The notes: a model not told the origin generated them from the letters alone. A stretch of 64,000 nucleotides of DNA from Reticulitermes speratus (GCA_021186555.1 JAJKFL010000010.1:19970086-20034085), one strand, 5' to 3'. Shown: positions 43,401 through 54,834, counted from the stretch's first letter. A program made the numbers and translations.

Positions 43401-43939
43401 TACCTTTGGTATGTGAGTGGTTGAGTCACACTTATTTTCTATGTTTGGAGTTCTATGGTTAGTGATCTGTGTCACCAGGATTTCTGTCGTTAGGGGCTTT
43501 ACTTGTCACGATAGAGCCTGGTTTGTGAGTGACGTCATAACCTGGAAGAAAGTGAAACTAAGTGGAAAGGATCATGAAGCGTCATGAATAAGGAAGGGGG
43601 TGATGAAAGGTGCCGTGGAGTGGCGCGTGAATGCTACGTCACAAACTTGTGTTCTGTTTTTGTCTTAATAATGCGTCGTGATAAATACAAATTATTAAAC
43701 TCCTCGCGTGGGGACTTTCTTCAGCCTCCCCTCAATTTCTTCCCTGTAGCCCGTATGTTCTTCTTAGCACTCAGCTATCCGACTATTCTTCTTAGCACTC
43801 AGCTATCCGACACCCTCACCCGTTTTTTCTTCCCTTAATGTGGTCGACTCAAGTTTCAGCGCGATTCAGAACAACAGGTCAAGGTATGTCTGTGTATTTG
43901 AACGTTGTATTAGTATACGATATAAGTAACATCTAATTG
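43401..43939. other. Non-genic stretch
   Basis: Includes a 20-bp tandem duplication TTCTTCTTAGCACTCAGCTA / ATTCTTCTTAGCACTCAGCT near 43760-43805. No gene. Confidence 0.55.
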
Positions 43940-44044
43940 CACAGATACTTAGGAATAACTGTTTATTTCGTAATACTTCTGCTGCATGTTTCGGCCCATG
44001 GGGAAGTATTACGAAATAGCAAATAGTTACTCATAAATATTTGT
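43940..44044. repeat. Inverted repeat with GAAACATG motif
   Basis: TATTTCGTAATACTTC (43964-43979) is perfectly inverted at 44003-44018, and looser pairing extends to about 41-bp arms. The loop reads, on the minus strand, CATGGGCCGAAACATGCAGC: the stem II/GAAAC part of the hammerhead-like family without the CUGANGA strand. Confidence 0.75.
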
Positions 44045-44123
44045 GGTATTATTTGGTATTTATATTATATAGTTAATCAGTTGCGCGGTACGTGTATAAC
44101 TTTACGTTATATTACGATGTCAA

Positions 44124-44599
44124 ATTCATTCATTCATTCATTCATTCTGTAGTCTGTCTTACGACAGGTCCGTAGCCTCTTCGAAAGCGAGTTATCCACA
44201 CAGTGCGATCTAGTGCTTCCTCTTTCAACTTCCAGTATCTTCTCTTTTCCTTAAGGTCATCCAATAGTTGCTTACGTCTTCTTCCTCGTCTTCCCGTCAT
44301 TTCTATCCTTCCTTCTAACGTTCCTTCAATCACGTGTTTCAGAAGGCAGTTTCTACGCAAGATGTGACCAATCCAGTTAGCCTTTCTTCTTTTTATTGTA
44401 TGTACGATATTCCTCTCCTCCTTCACTCTATGTAATACTTCTTCATTTCTCACACGATCGGTCCAACTGATCTTCTCCATTCTTCTCCAGCACCACATTT
44501 CAAAACTTTCCAGATACTTCTGATCTACTTTCCGAAGTGTCCACGTTTCAGAACCACACAAAGCTATGCTCCAAATGTAGCACTTTACTAATTATCGTC
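44124..44599 (-). pseudogene. LINE-2-type 5'-truncated copy with (GAAT)n tail
   Basis: The minus frame is open for about 150 codons: VKCYIWSIALCGSETWTLRK, EKISWTDRVRNEEVLHRVKE, KANWIGHILRRNCLLKHVIE, RGRRRKQLLDDLKEKRRYWK and finally GYGPVVRQTTE, stop, 6 residues longer in frame than its relatives. The 3' tail is (GAAT)n, seen on the plus strand as (ATTC)n at 44124-44147. It is the best coding copy of this family here but holds no polymerase core, so it is non-functional. Confidence 0.86.
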
Positions 44600-44615
44600 A
44601 GATACAATAGTTTTA

Positions 44616-44912
44616 GGGGCGCGCGGTGGCGCAGTTGGTTGAGGCACTACGCTACAAACCGGAACTTCGCGGGTTCGATTCCCGATGGTGTCATTGGAAT
44701 TAATCGTTTCGGTCGCACTATGGCCCTGGGGTCGACTCAGCCTCTAACAGAAATGAGTACCAGGAATATTTCCTGGGGGGTAAAGGCGGCCGGTGCGTAG
44801 GGCTGACAACCTTACCACCTTCATGTGCCGATTGTCTACAAATCTCGGAGCCTCAACCTCCTGGAACCCTAAGGGCCTGTCCAGGCCTGTAATGGGGTTG
44901 CTTTACCATTTT
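44616..44912 (+). mobile_element. SINE-C with perfect 12-bp target-site duplication
   Basis: ACAATAGTTTTA flanks it at 44604-44615 and 44913-44924. Head CGCGGTGGCGCAGTTGGTTG, B box GCGGGTTCGATTCCCGATG, GTCGCACTATGGCCCTGGGG, TAAAGGCGGCCGGTGCGTAG and tail CAGGCCTGTAATGGGGTTGC then TTTACC. Its tail is the source-type sequence of the 82-bp satellite. Inserted next to the 5' end of the LINE at 44124-44599. Confidence 0.93.
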
Positions 44913-44924
44913 ACAATAGTTTTA

Positions 44925-45815
44925 ATGAGAGAATATATTGTTACATGTCATGTTTCGGTTTTGCTCTGCCATTTCAGGAGGTATATATATATATATATGT
45001 TATATATTTGTATATGTCGTTTCAAATCTGTGAACCCGTTGATCTCACGTTGCTGCAGCTGTGTAACGATATGCGTGAGCCTGCAATAAATACATGAATA
45101 TGAAATGCACTGAGCTATACGGGGAGAGGCGATACATGTATGGCGATAGATCATAAATATATATAGCGTACAGATTTTGTGTGCCACATTTGTTGTACGG
45201 TGACATGAGTGTAGTTGCATTATCAGTTATCGATGCAGCGATGCCATGTGATATCGAAGAAAACTGTTTAATATATATATGTTCGTCTTAATTATGAAAT
45301 TGCTGTATTTTTTATTCGAAAGCATTCATAAATCAGAACTGTGGCGATGCAAGAAATTGACTAATTTTGTTTAGCTGATCGTAGGGAGAAGGTAAGTGCA
45401 TGAGTGATCTAACTGTGGCGGTTTTACTGTTGCAAGTGGAAGGAATATGCAGTGATGAAGGCTGCATTTAATTGGATGCTGCATCGATGTTCGCACTCCT
45501 AAACCAATAAAATGAATCGATTTTAATAAAACGTGTCCGATATCGATACAAAATTTAACGTAGATTTAGCTTCTCGTAATATCGACGGAAATATGAGGAT
45601 AAAAAGTGGGTAAGTCCACCCCAGAATGCTTTGTTTATTCATAGGTATTTGAAAAGGGTTTGATAAACTGCGGGTTTTTGCGTGAAGAGTGGATCTAGTG
45701 ACATCCTTCAGAAAGGCAAGTAAGATGTCAATGACGATGCAACCGTGTATTTCTAAGGCGTTTATGATAAAACAGTATAATAAATGTCTTCGCTGATGTA
45801 CTTTCCGGATTTTCC
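44925..45815. other. Non-genic stretch
   Basis: (TA)n at 44981-44998 and AT-rich DNA to 45815. No gene or recognised mobile element. Confidence 0.5.
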
Positions 45816-45925
45816 GAAACGTCCAGACCGGTTCTGGTGCCTACTCAGCCTATTCACAGTGCGTACCCGGAACTCTTTACCCGGGGTTAAAACGGCTGAG
45901 TGTTGAAGCTGTCCCCACTGTCAGT
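45816..45925 (+). mobile_element. SINE-A body fragment, degenerate
   Basis: GTCCAGACCGGTTCTGGTGC, CTACTCAGCCT, CCGGGGTTAAAACGGCTGAG and GTTGAAGCTGTCCCCAC match the SINE-A mid-body only. Confidence 0.6.
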
Positions 45926-46478
45926 GAGCCTACTGTTAAATTCAACCATCAGTTTATATAGCGTTACTCTGCTTATGCAATTTAATGTAGATGACATTGG
46001 AATTGAGACATGGGGATGGGGACTGACTGTTGTGGGTTTAAAGCGACCGGAGCGCGAATCCGGCCACTTGTTCGCAACGTGAAGAATGTATGGATATTCA
46101 GCTGCTAATTAAGTGGCCATACTCCTTTTTTGGGGGTGGAATTTGGACCCAGTAAGCCATCTGGTAAGCCATATTATCCTGACTGGTATATATGACAAAC
46201 ATGTCACTTGTGGATACTTGCCTCATCGTGGGAACGGTGTACTTGTACACTGTCGGTAAATATGGCACAAGTAAAAACAGTCACCAGTGTTTGTTCACTT
46301 GTCGAGACCTTGTTTCTGCGAGTACGAATGTTTGCCAAGTAAACCAGTCGTGGAAACAGCATGACAATTATTCACTTGGTTCCTTGTGCAAAATAATTGA
46401 CTGATTTGTCACATACACCAGATGTCGGAACACGATATTTGGAACATGTGAAAAAGGAAAATTTTTCACTGTCCACGT
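45926..46478. other. Non-genic stretch
   Basis: No recognised gene or repeat. Confidence 0.5.
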
Positions 46479-46545
46479 CGTGAAGGTATGCACGGGGAGT
46501 AGAGGTATAGCTCCTCTCATTCGTAACCTGGGCAGTAGGTGGAGT
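46479..46545 (-). mobile_element. SINE-A 3' fragment
   Basis: GGGGAGTAGAGGTATAGCTC and CTCATTCGTAACCTGGGCAG on the plus strand match the complement of the SINE-A 3' part. Same piece as in the inverted pair at 19466. Confidence 0.65.
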
Positions 46546-46565
46546 TGCGTGTATTTAATACCGTG

Positions 46566-46776
46566 ATGAAGTTACATTGGTGTTGGTGTACTGTGTAGAC
46601 TTGCGTGTAAGTTACATTGGTGTTAGTGTACTGTGTAGACTTGCGTGTAAGTTACATTGGTGTTGGTGTACTGTGTAGACTTGCGTTTAAGTTACATTGG
46701 TGTTGGTGTACTGTGTAGACTTGCGTGTAAGTTACATTGGTGTTGGTGTACTGTGTAGACTTGCGTGTAAGTTCTT
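46566..46776. repeat. 40-bp minisatellite, about 5 copies
   Basis: Unit AAGTTACATTGGTGTTGGTG plus TACTGTGTAGACTTGCGTGT; single-base variants TTAGTG and GCGTTT. Confidence 0.93.
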
Positions 46777-46849
46777 TGTTGAATTAAAAAACACTACTCT
46801 GCTGGTTGATGTATACTATACGTAAAGAAATGTCATGCCTATTCTGAGA

Positions 46850-46912
46850 TGCGAATCCCGGACCGTCCAGCCCATAGCCTAGTCTTCATACCGGCTACGA
46901 TACCCCGGCCCC
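46850..46912 (-). mobile_element. SINE-A head fragment
   Basis: The minus strand reads GGGGCCGGGGTATCGTAGCC, then a TATAGTGACTAGGCTATGGGC-like stretch and GGTCCGGGATTCGCATC. Only the tRNA-like part, with A and B box remnants. Confidence 0.6.
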
Positions 46913-46939
46913 TATATCAAACATGTAGACCTGTTTATT

Positions 46940-47197
46940 TTTGTGGTGAAGGGCCCCGCAGCAGATGCTACGGACGCACCGCAACCTTGAGGCTTATTGT
47001 GCAACACTGTGATGAAGATGATTAGTTTTTTCGTTTTTCCGTGTAATGGCGCACCGGTGGAATGAAACTGACAGGGGAAAACCGAAGTACTGGGGGGAAA
47101 AACCTGTCTCAGTGCCACTTTGTCCACCACAAATCCCGCATGGACTAACCCGGTATCGAACCCGGGTGTCGGACCGCCTGAGCCATGGCACGGCCCT
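46940..47197 (-). mobile_element. SINE-B
   Basis: Minus strand: GGCCGTGCCATGGCTCAGG head, then a deletion removes the anticodon-arm region before GGGTTCGATACCGGG. Body and 3' end (TAAGCCTCAAGGTTGCGGTG) as in the other copies. Confidence 0.84.
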
Positions 47198-47629
47198 GTA
47201 GAGCTGCTTAGGCCGCTGTTTTCCAAAAACCAGGTGTTTGTACTTCCACCTGAGAAATTCTACAGTTTCTTGTTTGTAAGTTACAGGCTGCAGAGTGGGG
47301 ATCCTCTTGAGGTTGAGGATGATGTTCGGTTGGTGACCCGTTTGCCTGCAGGCTAACTACTTTACCAACTCCGTCCCTGCAGGATTGTTCTCACCGTAAT
47401 GAAGTGTGGGGCAAGCCGAGGCGCTGTCGTGTCGTGGACAATGTTTGTTGGTAACGGGGCAGTGGAGAAAGCTTTATGGTTTATGTGCCTCAGCTAATTA
47501 TTTGGGTAAATATAGGAGACTGAATGGCCGGACATGTAGCACGTACGAACAAGGCAATAAATGCGCACATAATATCTGGAAGCTTCACGTGAAGAGTCCA
47601 CTCGGATGACAGGCGTAAAGTTAAAGTTG
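47198..47629. other. Non-genic stretch
   Basis: No recognised gene or repeat. Confidence 0.5.
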
Positions 47630-47740
47630 AAAAAGTGAAGTTGTCCCCGCCCACACCACAGAGGCATAAGGGGGGAGTAGAGGTATGGCTACACTCATTC
47701 TTAACCTCGGCAGCTTAACGCTCCGGCCGCTGTACTCGTA
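47630..47740 (-). mobile_element. SINE-A 3' fragment
   Basis: GGGGGGAGTAGAGGTATGGC, CTCATTCTTAACCTCGGCAG and TTAACGCTCCGGCCGCT on the plus strand match the complement of the 3' half of SINE-A. Confidence 0.65.
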
Positions 47741-47881
47741 ACCATTAAATAGGCAGCTGTTTGGTGGAAGAGTCGTGTGGACGGTTTGGGGAAACGTATC
47801 ATTGTTAAGGATTTCGTATGAATTGGAGATACTTTGTTATTAGTCGGATATACATCACATTAGTGGGAGATTAGTGGGAGA

Positions 47882-48080
47882 TTCATTCACTCTGTAGTCT
47901 GACTTACGACAGTCCGTAGCCTCTTCCAAAGCGCGTTCTGCATAGAGTGCGATCTAGTGCTTCCTCTTTCAATTTCCAGTATCCTGTCGTTTTCTTAAGG
48001 TCATCCAGTAGCAGCTTACGTCTTCTTCCTCCTTCAGTAACATGTTTTAGAAGGCATTTCCTACGCAAGATGTGACCAGT
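47882..48080 (-). mobile_element. LINE-2-type fragment with internal deletion
   Basis: The plus strand shows CTCTGTAGTCTGACTTACGA, GTGCGATCTAGTGCTTCCTC and GGTCATCCAGTAGCAGCTTA, then jumps to GTAACATGTTTTAGAAGGCA and CTACGCAAGATGTGACCA: the complement of the LINE-2 end with about 45 bp missing. Confidence 0.78.
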
Positions 48081-48647
48081 AATTGGAGATACGTCGTATT
48101 AATTGGGCTTCAATCGTATTAATCGGAGATACCACATATTAATTAGAGATACGTAATATTAATTGGAGATCATGTGGAGTCTATTGTCATATTATTATGT
48201 TAGGTTTGTTCTGCTTGAGGTTTGTAATACTGACGTCATACTTAGTCGGCCAGGCCTGTTTCCTGAAAATTATTTTAACGTTTGTGAACAAGTGACCTCG
48301 CGCCCACTGGGGGCCGAAGAGCCCTGAGTGTAAATCTGACTACCTTCTAAAGAAATCGTTTAACTGTATAGCCCTACCCTGTTGTACGGCTTCATGGCTG
48401 TGGCGTGTGGGCAATGAGCTGTGCGGTACAGCGCGGACGTTTCGGTAGTAGGACTAGCACGGGCCCTGGGGAATTAGGTTTTCAAGAATAGCCTTTTTGT
48501 CAGGTGTCCCCACTCACAAATGTAATAATGTAATAATTGTTTGAAGGATGGATGTGGTCTGGTTTGCTGTGCGCGGTTAAGCTACCTCGGATTTGATCAC
48601 CACCTGGATGGGTGACCATTCTTTGTACGTCACGACTGTGCGACCAT
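48081..48647. other. Non-genic stretch
   Basis: Short AATTGGAGATAC words repeat at 48080-48170; otherwise nothing recognised. Confidence 0.55.
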
Positions 48648-50416
48648 TAGGGCTGTGTTCTTGGAGAACCATTAGGACTGTGTTCTTGGAGAACCATTGG
48701 GACTGTGTTCTTGGAGAACCATTAGGGCTGTGTTCTTGGAGAACCATTAGGACTGTGTTCTTGGAGAACCATTGGGACTGTGTTCTTGGAGAACCATTAG
48801 GGCTGTGTTCTTGGAGAACCATTAGGGCTGTGTTCTTGGAGAACCATTAGGGCTGTGTTCTTGGAGAACCATTGGGACTGTGTTCTTGGAGAACCATTAG
48901 GACTGTGTTCTTGGAGAACCATTAGGGCTGTGTTCTTGGAGAACCATTAGGGCTGTGTTCTTGGAGAACCATTAGGACTGTGTTCTTGGAGAACCATTGG
49001 GACTGTGTTCTTGGAGAACCATTAGGACTGTGTTCTTGGAGAACCATTGGGACTGTGTTCTTGGAGAACCATTAGGACTGTGTTCTTGGAGAACCATTAG
49101 GGCTGTGTTCTTGGAGAACCATTGGGACTGTGTTCTTGGAGAACCATTAGGGCTGTGTTCTTGGAGAACCATTAGGGCTGTGTTCTTGGAGAACCATTAG
49201 GGCTGTGTTCTTGGAGAACCATTAGGGCTGTGTTCTTGGAGAACCATTGGGACTGTGTTCTTGGAGAACCATTAGGACTGTGTTCTTGGAGAACCATTAG
49301 GGCTGTGTTCTTGGAGAACCATTAGGACTGTGTTCTTGGAGAACCATTGGGACTGTGTTCTTGGAGAACCATTAGGGCTGTTCTTGGAGAACCATTAGGA
49401 CTGTGTTCTTGGAGAACCATTGGGACTGTGTTCTTGGAGAACCATTAGGGCTGTGTTCTTGGAGAACCATTAGGGCTGTGTTCTTGGAGAACCATTAGGG
49501 CTGTGTTCTTGGAGAACCATTAGGACTGTGTTCTTGGAGAACCATTGGGACTGTGTTCTTGGAGAACCATTAGGGCTGTGTTCTTGGAGAACCATTAGGA
49601 CTGTGTTCTTGGAGAACCATTGGGACTGTGTTCTTGGAGAACCATTGGGACTGTGTTCTTGGAGAACCATTAGGGCTGTGTTCTTGGAGAACCATTGGGA
49701 CTGTGTTCTTGGAGAACCATTAGGGCTGTGTTCTTGGAGAACCATTAGGACTGTGTTCTTGGAGAACCATTAGGGCTGTGTTCTTGGAGAACCATTAGGG
49801 CTGTGTTCTTGGAGAACCATTAGGACTGTGTTCTTGGAGAACCATTGGGACTGTGTTCTTGGAGAACCATTAGGATTGTGTTCTTGGAGAACCATTGGGA
49901 CTGTGTTCTTGGAGAACCATTGGGACTGTGTTCTTGGAGAACCATTAGGGCTGTGTTCTTGGAGAACCATTGGGACTGTGTTCTTGGAGAACCATTGGGA
50001 CTGTGTTCTTGGAGAACCATTAGGACTGTGTTCTTGGAGAACCATTGGGACTGTGTTCTTGGAGAACCATTAGGACTGTGTTCTTGGAGAACCATTAGGG
50101 CTTGTTTCTTGGAGAACCATTGGGACTGTGTTCTTGGAGAACCATTAGGGCTGTGTTCTTGGAGAACCATTAGGACTGTGTTCTTGGAGAACCATTAGGA
50201 CTGTGTTCTTGGAGAACCATTAGGGCTGTGTTCTTGGAGAACCATTAGGACTGTTTTCTTGGAGAACCATTAGGGCTGTGTTCTTGGAGAACCATTAGGG
50301 CTGTGTTCTTGGAGAACCATTAGGGCTGTGTTCTTGGAGAACCATTAGGGCTGTGTTCTTGGAGAACCATTAGGGCTGTGTTCTTGGAGAACCATTAGGG
50401 CTGTTTCTTGGAGAAC
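48648..50416. repeat. 25-bp satellite array, about 70 copies
   Basis: Unit GAACCATTAGGGCTGTGTTC plus TTGGA, with three variants: ATTAGGGCTG, ATTAGGACTG and ATTGGGACTG. They often follow one another in that order, giving a loose 75-bp higher-order repeat. 75 is divisible by 3, which explains the overlapping frames of 66-117 codons on both strands. Rare 2-bp deletions occur at about 49381 and 50404. Confidence 0.96.
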
Positions 50417-51648
50417 CCCTGCTACAGAAACCCGAGACCATCTGATCAACAACCGTCGTGAAAACCCAAAAACTTATAAATTCGTCAGTGCCGACGAGAG
50501 GGGAGGGGAGCCGGTACAAATTACCGGGGCCCGGTGGTCCGGAAGGGGGCCGGGGGCCCGACTACATTGCACACGTTTTTGTCTTTCTCAGTGGTATCAT
50601 TATCTGTCCATTGTACAAACTAACCCTTTCAGACCAAGCCCAAGTCACTCTGCAACTGGGAGTCAGTCTTGTCGATTTAGTGTAAAGATTTTTAGCTGGT
50701 CCGCCCGTGCCGGGGGGCCGGAAAAATTTTTTAACTGGGGCCCGAACCCTCTCTTGGTGGCCCTGAAATACGTCACTTTGTCTCCAAAATTCCAACTTCG
50801 AAACTCCTGTTCCGGTTAAAAGCAGTCCATGTTACAATACCTGCTACATGTTGTTGCGTGTGGGTTTTTTTGTTTCCTTGAGGTTATTTCCCACATGCAT
50901 GCTACACACCTTACCCTAATTGTTTTCCTCAATTTATCACTATGACGGTGTTAGATGAAGAGCTCAAATTATGAGTATGAACTTGTTTATTGTGTGATTT
51001 TTATTGTCCTGCGCTTATTTTGCCGTTTCTAGGTTCCCTGCTTATTAACGTCTTTACTGTCTTTACGTCTATTACTGTGAATTCCAACAGTCTGGTCCAA
51101 ATTAATTTTCCACAAAATCTCTAATCTTTAAATTTGAAAAGCAGTCCCTGTATAACAGAAGATTAGGAAAAGTCAACACAAAACACTGTAAAATAACGTG
51201 TCGATTTGAGCTCGACATTGGCCTGGCACAACGGAAAGAACAGTCGAGTATAACTCGACATTGGACCGTTAAGGGTTAAACAATTGTTCCATCTCTTTTT
51301 TTTTTAACAGGAATAGGTTATAAATACAAATTAAGGCGATAAGATGCGTTATTTTAATACTCTGCCTCCCATTGGAGTCCCCGCAGTTTTACATCTGTGA
51401 GCTTCAAGTCTATAAACGGACTGCTGTTGGCTTGATTAGCGCGCTGCTGTTCACCCGTGAGCTGAACAAAAGCCATCCATTTGAATCGTTTGTAGTGAGC
51501 TGCAGTTTCGTTAATTAAATGTGTATTAACACGACTGTCCGTGCTGTTTACCATTGGCCAGCCCTCGTGAGAGTGCTAATGAACTGCTGTGTTCCTCAAA
51601 ACTCGGCGAATTTGCGTGAGTTCAGGCTTACGCCGCGGTGTAAGTCAG
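50417..51648. other. Non-genic stretch with GC-rich blocks
   Basis: 50500-50560 and 50695-50765 are GC-rich (ACCGGGGCCCGGTGGTCCGG; GTGCCGGGGGGCCGG; CTGGGGCCCGAACC) and about 190 bp apart, perhaps the ends of an unrecognised short transposon. The rest, to 51648, shows no gene. Confidence 0.45.
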
Positions 51649-52134
51649 ATCTTCGCTCTTCTGGGATTTTACGCAGCATAGATTGGTATTTACTGACGTT
51701 TCGGGACAACCTATGGTCCCTTCTTCAAGGGTCAAGCAGTCAAAGAGGTTTTCCATATATTTTTTCTTCTTCTCTTCCTCTCTCTTCTACTTTGCCACTT
51801 TTCCTGTCTTTCTTGTTTTTATTTTTCCTTCACCGCTTCTTCCACGTGGCGGCGGCTTCGTGTTCCGCGGCCGTTTTCTCTCAGAGCACCTCTGGGCAAC
51901 TCAGCTTCCTTCTTCCTTCACCCTGTTTCACGCTCCACTAATACTGTTGGCTAGCGTCACGTTCTCTGAGAACCAATCACCGCTCACACCATTCCCAATG
52001 TAACTTCGTAGTTAATTGTTCTCGGCATTCTTATTGGGCTCCGTGACCCTTGAAGATGGGATACATAGGTTGCCCCGAAACGTCGATAACTCACTACCAG
52101 TCTACGCTGCGTAAAATCCTAGAAGACCGAACGT
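51649..52134. mobile_element. Foldback element, about 88-bp inverted arms
   Basis: Left arm 51649-51735 and right arm 52044-52134 are inverted copies: CTTCTGGGATTTTACGCAGC versus GCTGCGTAAAATCCTAGAAG, and ACGTTTCGGGACAACCTATG versus CATAGGTTGCCCCGAAACGT. Each arm carries TTGAAGA, a GGGA/TCCC-type stem and GAAACGTC, a degenerate hammerhead-like motif. The 308-bp centre is T/C-rich and non-coding. Confidence 0.8.
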
Positions 52135-52180
52135 CTGGGCTAATTTCTTATTAGAGCTCAAACCACAGTTTTCTTTAGAC

Positions 52181-52664
52181 CAGCGGTTCCCAAACTTTTT
52201 CGGTCCACCGCCCCCTTGGTTCCATACACAGACCCACAGCGCCCCCCCCCCCCCTACCTTTTTAAAAAAAAAATGCGCTTTTGTTTCCACTTTTATTTTA
52301 CATTTAAAAAATCGTTTAAATAAAATTATAACAGTTAAACTTAATGTTTTATGTGTTAATTAATAAATTAAAATTTATTATATTTTTATGATTAACAATA
52401 ATTCATCTAGCAACAGTTTATTAAAAAATATGTGCTTGAATAAGATTCATAAATTAAAATACTAAGAAATTTAGTTCATTTTTTATTTTTAACACAAAAA
52501 TTGATTTATTTGAATTTTATTATAAAAATAAATGCACTACTTGTCTACTAGCGCCCCCCTGTGATAATAACAGCGCTCCCTTCCACCTCTCGTACCTATT
52601 AGCGCCCACTTCGGTAATCCCAACGCCCCCCAGGGGGCGGTACCGCCCACTTTGGGAACCAATG
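52181..52664 (-). mobile_element. hAT-type MITE with 8-bp target-site duplication
   Basis: Starts CAGCGGTTCCCAAAC and ends TTTGGGAACCAATG, a terminal inverted repeat with 2 mismatches in 14. CTTTAGAC (52173-52180) and CTTTAGGC (52665-52672) form an 8-bp duplication with one mismatch. The interior is the inverted homologue of 33543-34029: GCGCCCCC blocks at the ends, AT-rich core. Confidence 0.88.
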
Positions 52665-52672
52665 CTTTAGGC

Positions 52673-53009
52673 TGTAATGTACAAGTTTTACAAATTCAGC
52701 TGTCCGAAATAACGCTCATTGGTCGAGAGAGTTCAGCAGGTCGTTGTTTCCGTTTGTTCAAAGCCGAGTCTTTGTTGCTGCTACTGTGAGGTTACTAAGC
52801 TAACTGTGCTTTCGATAGTCGAATTACGCAGCACTACATGGCAGTCTCTTAAATTACTTAAAGCCGTTTGTTCACAGTCGTTTGGTTTGCTTGTATCTCT
52901 TCATCTTTGCCCTCCTCTTGGGACAGTTCGTCATGCAGTGTCTTAAGTCCGTTTCTTGCGTCACGTGTTTGCGCGGGTTTTTGGTATTCCTATTATTCTT
53001 ATCCCCCAG
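52673..53009. other. Non-genic stretch
   Basis: No recognised gene or repeat. Confidence 0.5.
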
Positions 53010-53236
53010 TTGGTCACATCTTGCGCAGAAACTGCCTTCTGAAACACGTGATTGAAGGAAAGTTAGAAGGAAGGATAGAAATGACGGGAAGACGAGGGAG
53101 AAGACGTAAGCAGTTGCTGGATGACCTTAAGGAAAAGAGAAGATACTGGAAATTGAAAGAGGAAGCACTAGATCGCACCCTGTGGAGATCTCGCTTTGGA
53201 AGAGGCTACGGACCTGTCGTAAGACAGACTGCAGAA
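53010..53236 (+). pseudogene. LINE-2-type 3' end leading into the 39-bp array
   Basis: The frame from about 53010 reads VGHILRRNCLLKHVIEGKLE, then GRRGRRRKQLLDDLKEKRRY, EEALDRTLWRSRFGRGYGPV, VRQTAE, stop. This is the intact C-terminal end of the family without frameshift. The last 39 nt before the tail are what is amplified downstream. Confidence 0.86.
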
Positions 53237-53792
53237 TGAAGAGGCTACGGACATGTCGTAAGACAGACTACAGAATGAAGAGGCTACGGACCTGTCGTAA
53301 GACAGACTACAGAATGAAGAGGCTACGGACCTGTCGTAAGACAGACTACAGAATGAAGAGTCTACGGACCTGTCGTAAGACAGACTACAGAATGAAGAGG
53401 CTACGGACCTGTCGTAAGACAGACTACAGAATGAAGAGGCTACGGACCTATCGTAAGACTGACTGCAGAATGAAGAGGCTACGGACCTGTCGTAAGACAG
53501 ACTGCAGAATGAAGAGGCTACGGACCTGTCGTAAGACAGACTGCAGAATGAAGAGGCTACGGACCTGTCGTAAGACAGACTACAGAATGAAGAGGCTACG
53601 GACCTGTCGTAAGACAGACTGCAGAATGGAGAGGCTACGGACCTGTCGTAAGACAGACTGCAGAATGAAGAGGCTACGGACCTGTCGTAAGACAGACTAC
53701 AGAATGAAGAGGCTACGGACCTGTCGTAAGACAGACTGCAGAATGAAGAGGCTACGGACCTGTCGTAAGACAGACTGCGGAATGAATGAAGT
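53199..53792 (+). repeat. 39-bp satellite array, about 15 copies, LINE 3'-terminus derived
   Basis: The unit GAGGCTACGGACCTGTCGTA plus AGACAGACTGCAGAATGAA equals the final 39 nt of the adjacent LINE. The first unit is the LINE's own end (AAGAGGCTACGGACC at 53200). Variants: ACTACAG/ACTGCAG, one GAGTCTACG, one CTATCGTAAGACTG. The last unit ends in GAATGAATGAA, the (GAAT)n tail of the family. A 208-codon frame is a period artefact. Confidence 0.95.
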
Positions 53793-53825
53793 GTTACGTA
53801 CTGATTAAATTTATCAAGTACTTAC

Positions 53826-53986
53826 AGGTGCACAAATCCTGGCCGTCAGGTCGCCTGGGCGACTAAATTTTGTACGTTGGCGCCTAATGTTTGTGGCGTC
53901 TCAGTATGGAATTTGCTTCATGTCACCCTTATGGTACGTAGAATTTTGAGGTGGCTCTTAAGATTTCTGGACCCCTGGATCTATTT
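53826..53986 (+). mobile_element. Solitary MITE-like copy related to the 258-bp array
   Basis: AGGTGCACAAATCCTGGCCG, GGGCGACTAAATTTTGTACG, TGGCGCCTAATGTTTGTGGC and GGTGGCTCTTAAGATTTCTG, ending GGACCCCTG. Same family as 31562 and 61092. Confidence 0.76.
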
Positions 53987-54282
53987 TTTATTGAAGGCTC
54001 AGAAATTCGCGGACACTGCGATATGTTCTGAACACTGATCTTGTTCAGGTGTTGGAGAGGCGTTCTTTCGTGTTAGAAGTTTCCTATTGCAGTGTGTTCA
54101 ACACCACACCAGTTGCTGACAGGACTGTTGTTAGGATTGTTACCTGTTCCACATCCCATTGCCGTTTGATTTCATATAATTTTATATTATTATCATCATC
54201 ATCATTATTACTATTCCATACGCGCATTTTCTATGAACGTGGTAAACCTTATAATTTTTTCAAAATTTTAAAGGTTTGTTTT

Positions 54283-54420
54283 ATTTTTCCATGGCGAAAG
54301 AGCCCCCAGTGGGCCACAGCCTCCTCATTATCGACGCTTCACGATCACACTCAAGACACACCACACTCGGTAGGACTCCTCTGGACGAGTGATCAGTCCG
54401 TCGCCGAGACCTCTACCTGG
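54283..54420 (-). mobile_element. SINE-D, head truncated
   Basis: Plus strand: TTTTATTTTTCCATGGCGAA, CACAGCCTCCTCATTATCGA, GGACTCCTCTGGACGAGTGA, to GACCTCTACCTGGCA. The tRNA-like head is absent. Confidence 0.82.
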
Positions 54421-54834
54421 CACTTTTGAATAACATATGAATCATATTTAAAACATACGGACGGCCTTTTTTGAGCGTCGACCGGGTGCGATGTTGCGAG
54501 GACCCTCCGCGGTACACTGCACGGTAAGAGAAGCAGGTCATCAATGTTTGATCAGGTGAGGGCAGGTCTCCGCAAGATTTATCAGCTGACCGCCCGGGCG
54601 GTACACACGGTGCTACACGTGGGCTGGAACTGGCGTGACGTCGGAGTTCCGTGAAGTTTGTAGCGTAACTGTCGTAGGTAGATACGTATATGATCACTGC
54701 TGGTTACAGAGTTGTGGTCAATTGGAAACGCAATTTTGAGGAGTGTGCCCCTGTGGGACGTACATAGAAGAAAACTGCATACCGGCGTGAGAGGACAGTC
54801 AAGTTAGTGTTTAGTGTGTTAGGTGTTACTGCAG
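54421..54834. other. Non-genic stretch
   Basis: No recognised gene or repeat. Confidence 0.5.

Noticed and set aside
44616-44700. tRNA gene from the strong B box GCGGGTTCGATTCCCG
   Set aside because: It is the head of a SINE-C copy with a perfect 12-bp target duplication and a shared body.
48648-50416. CRISPR array
   Set aside because: Units are contiguous 25-bp repeats with no unique spacers and no cas genes, in a eukaryotic context. The same applies to the 26-, 30-, 35-, 41- and 42-bp arrays.
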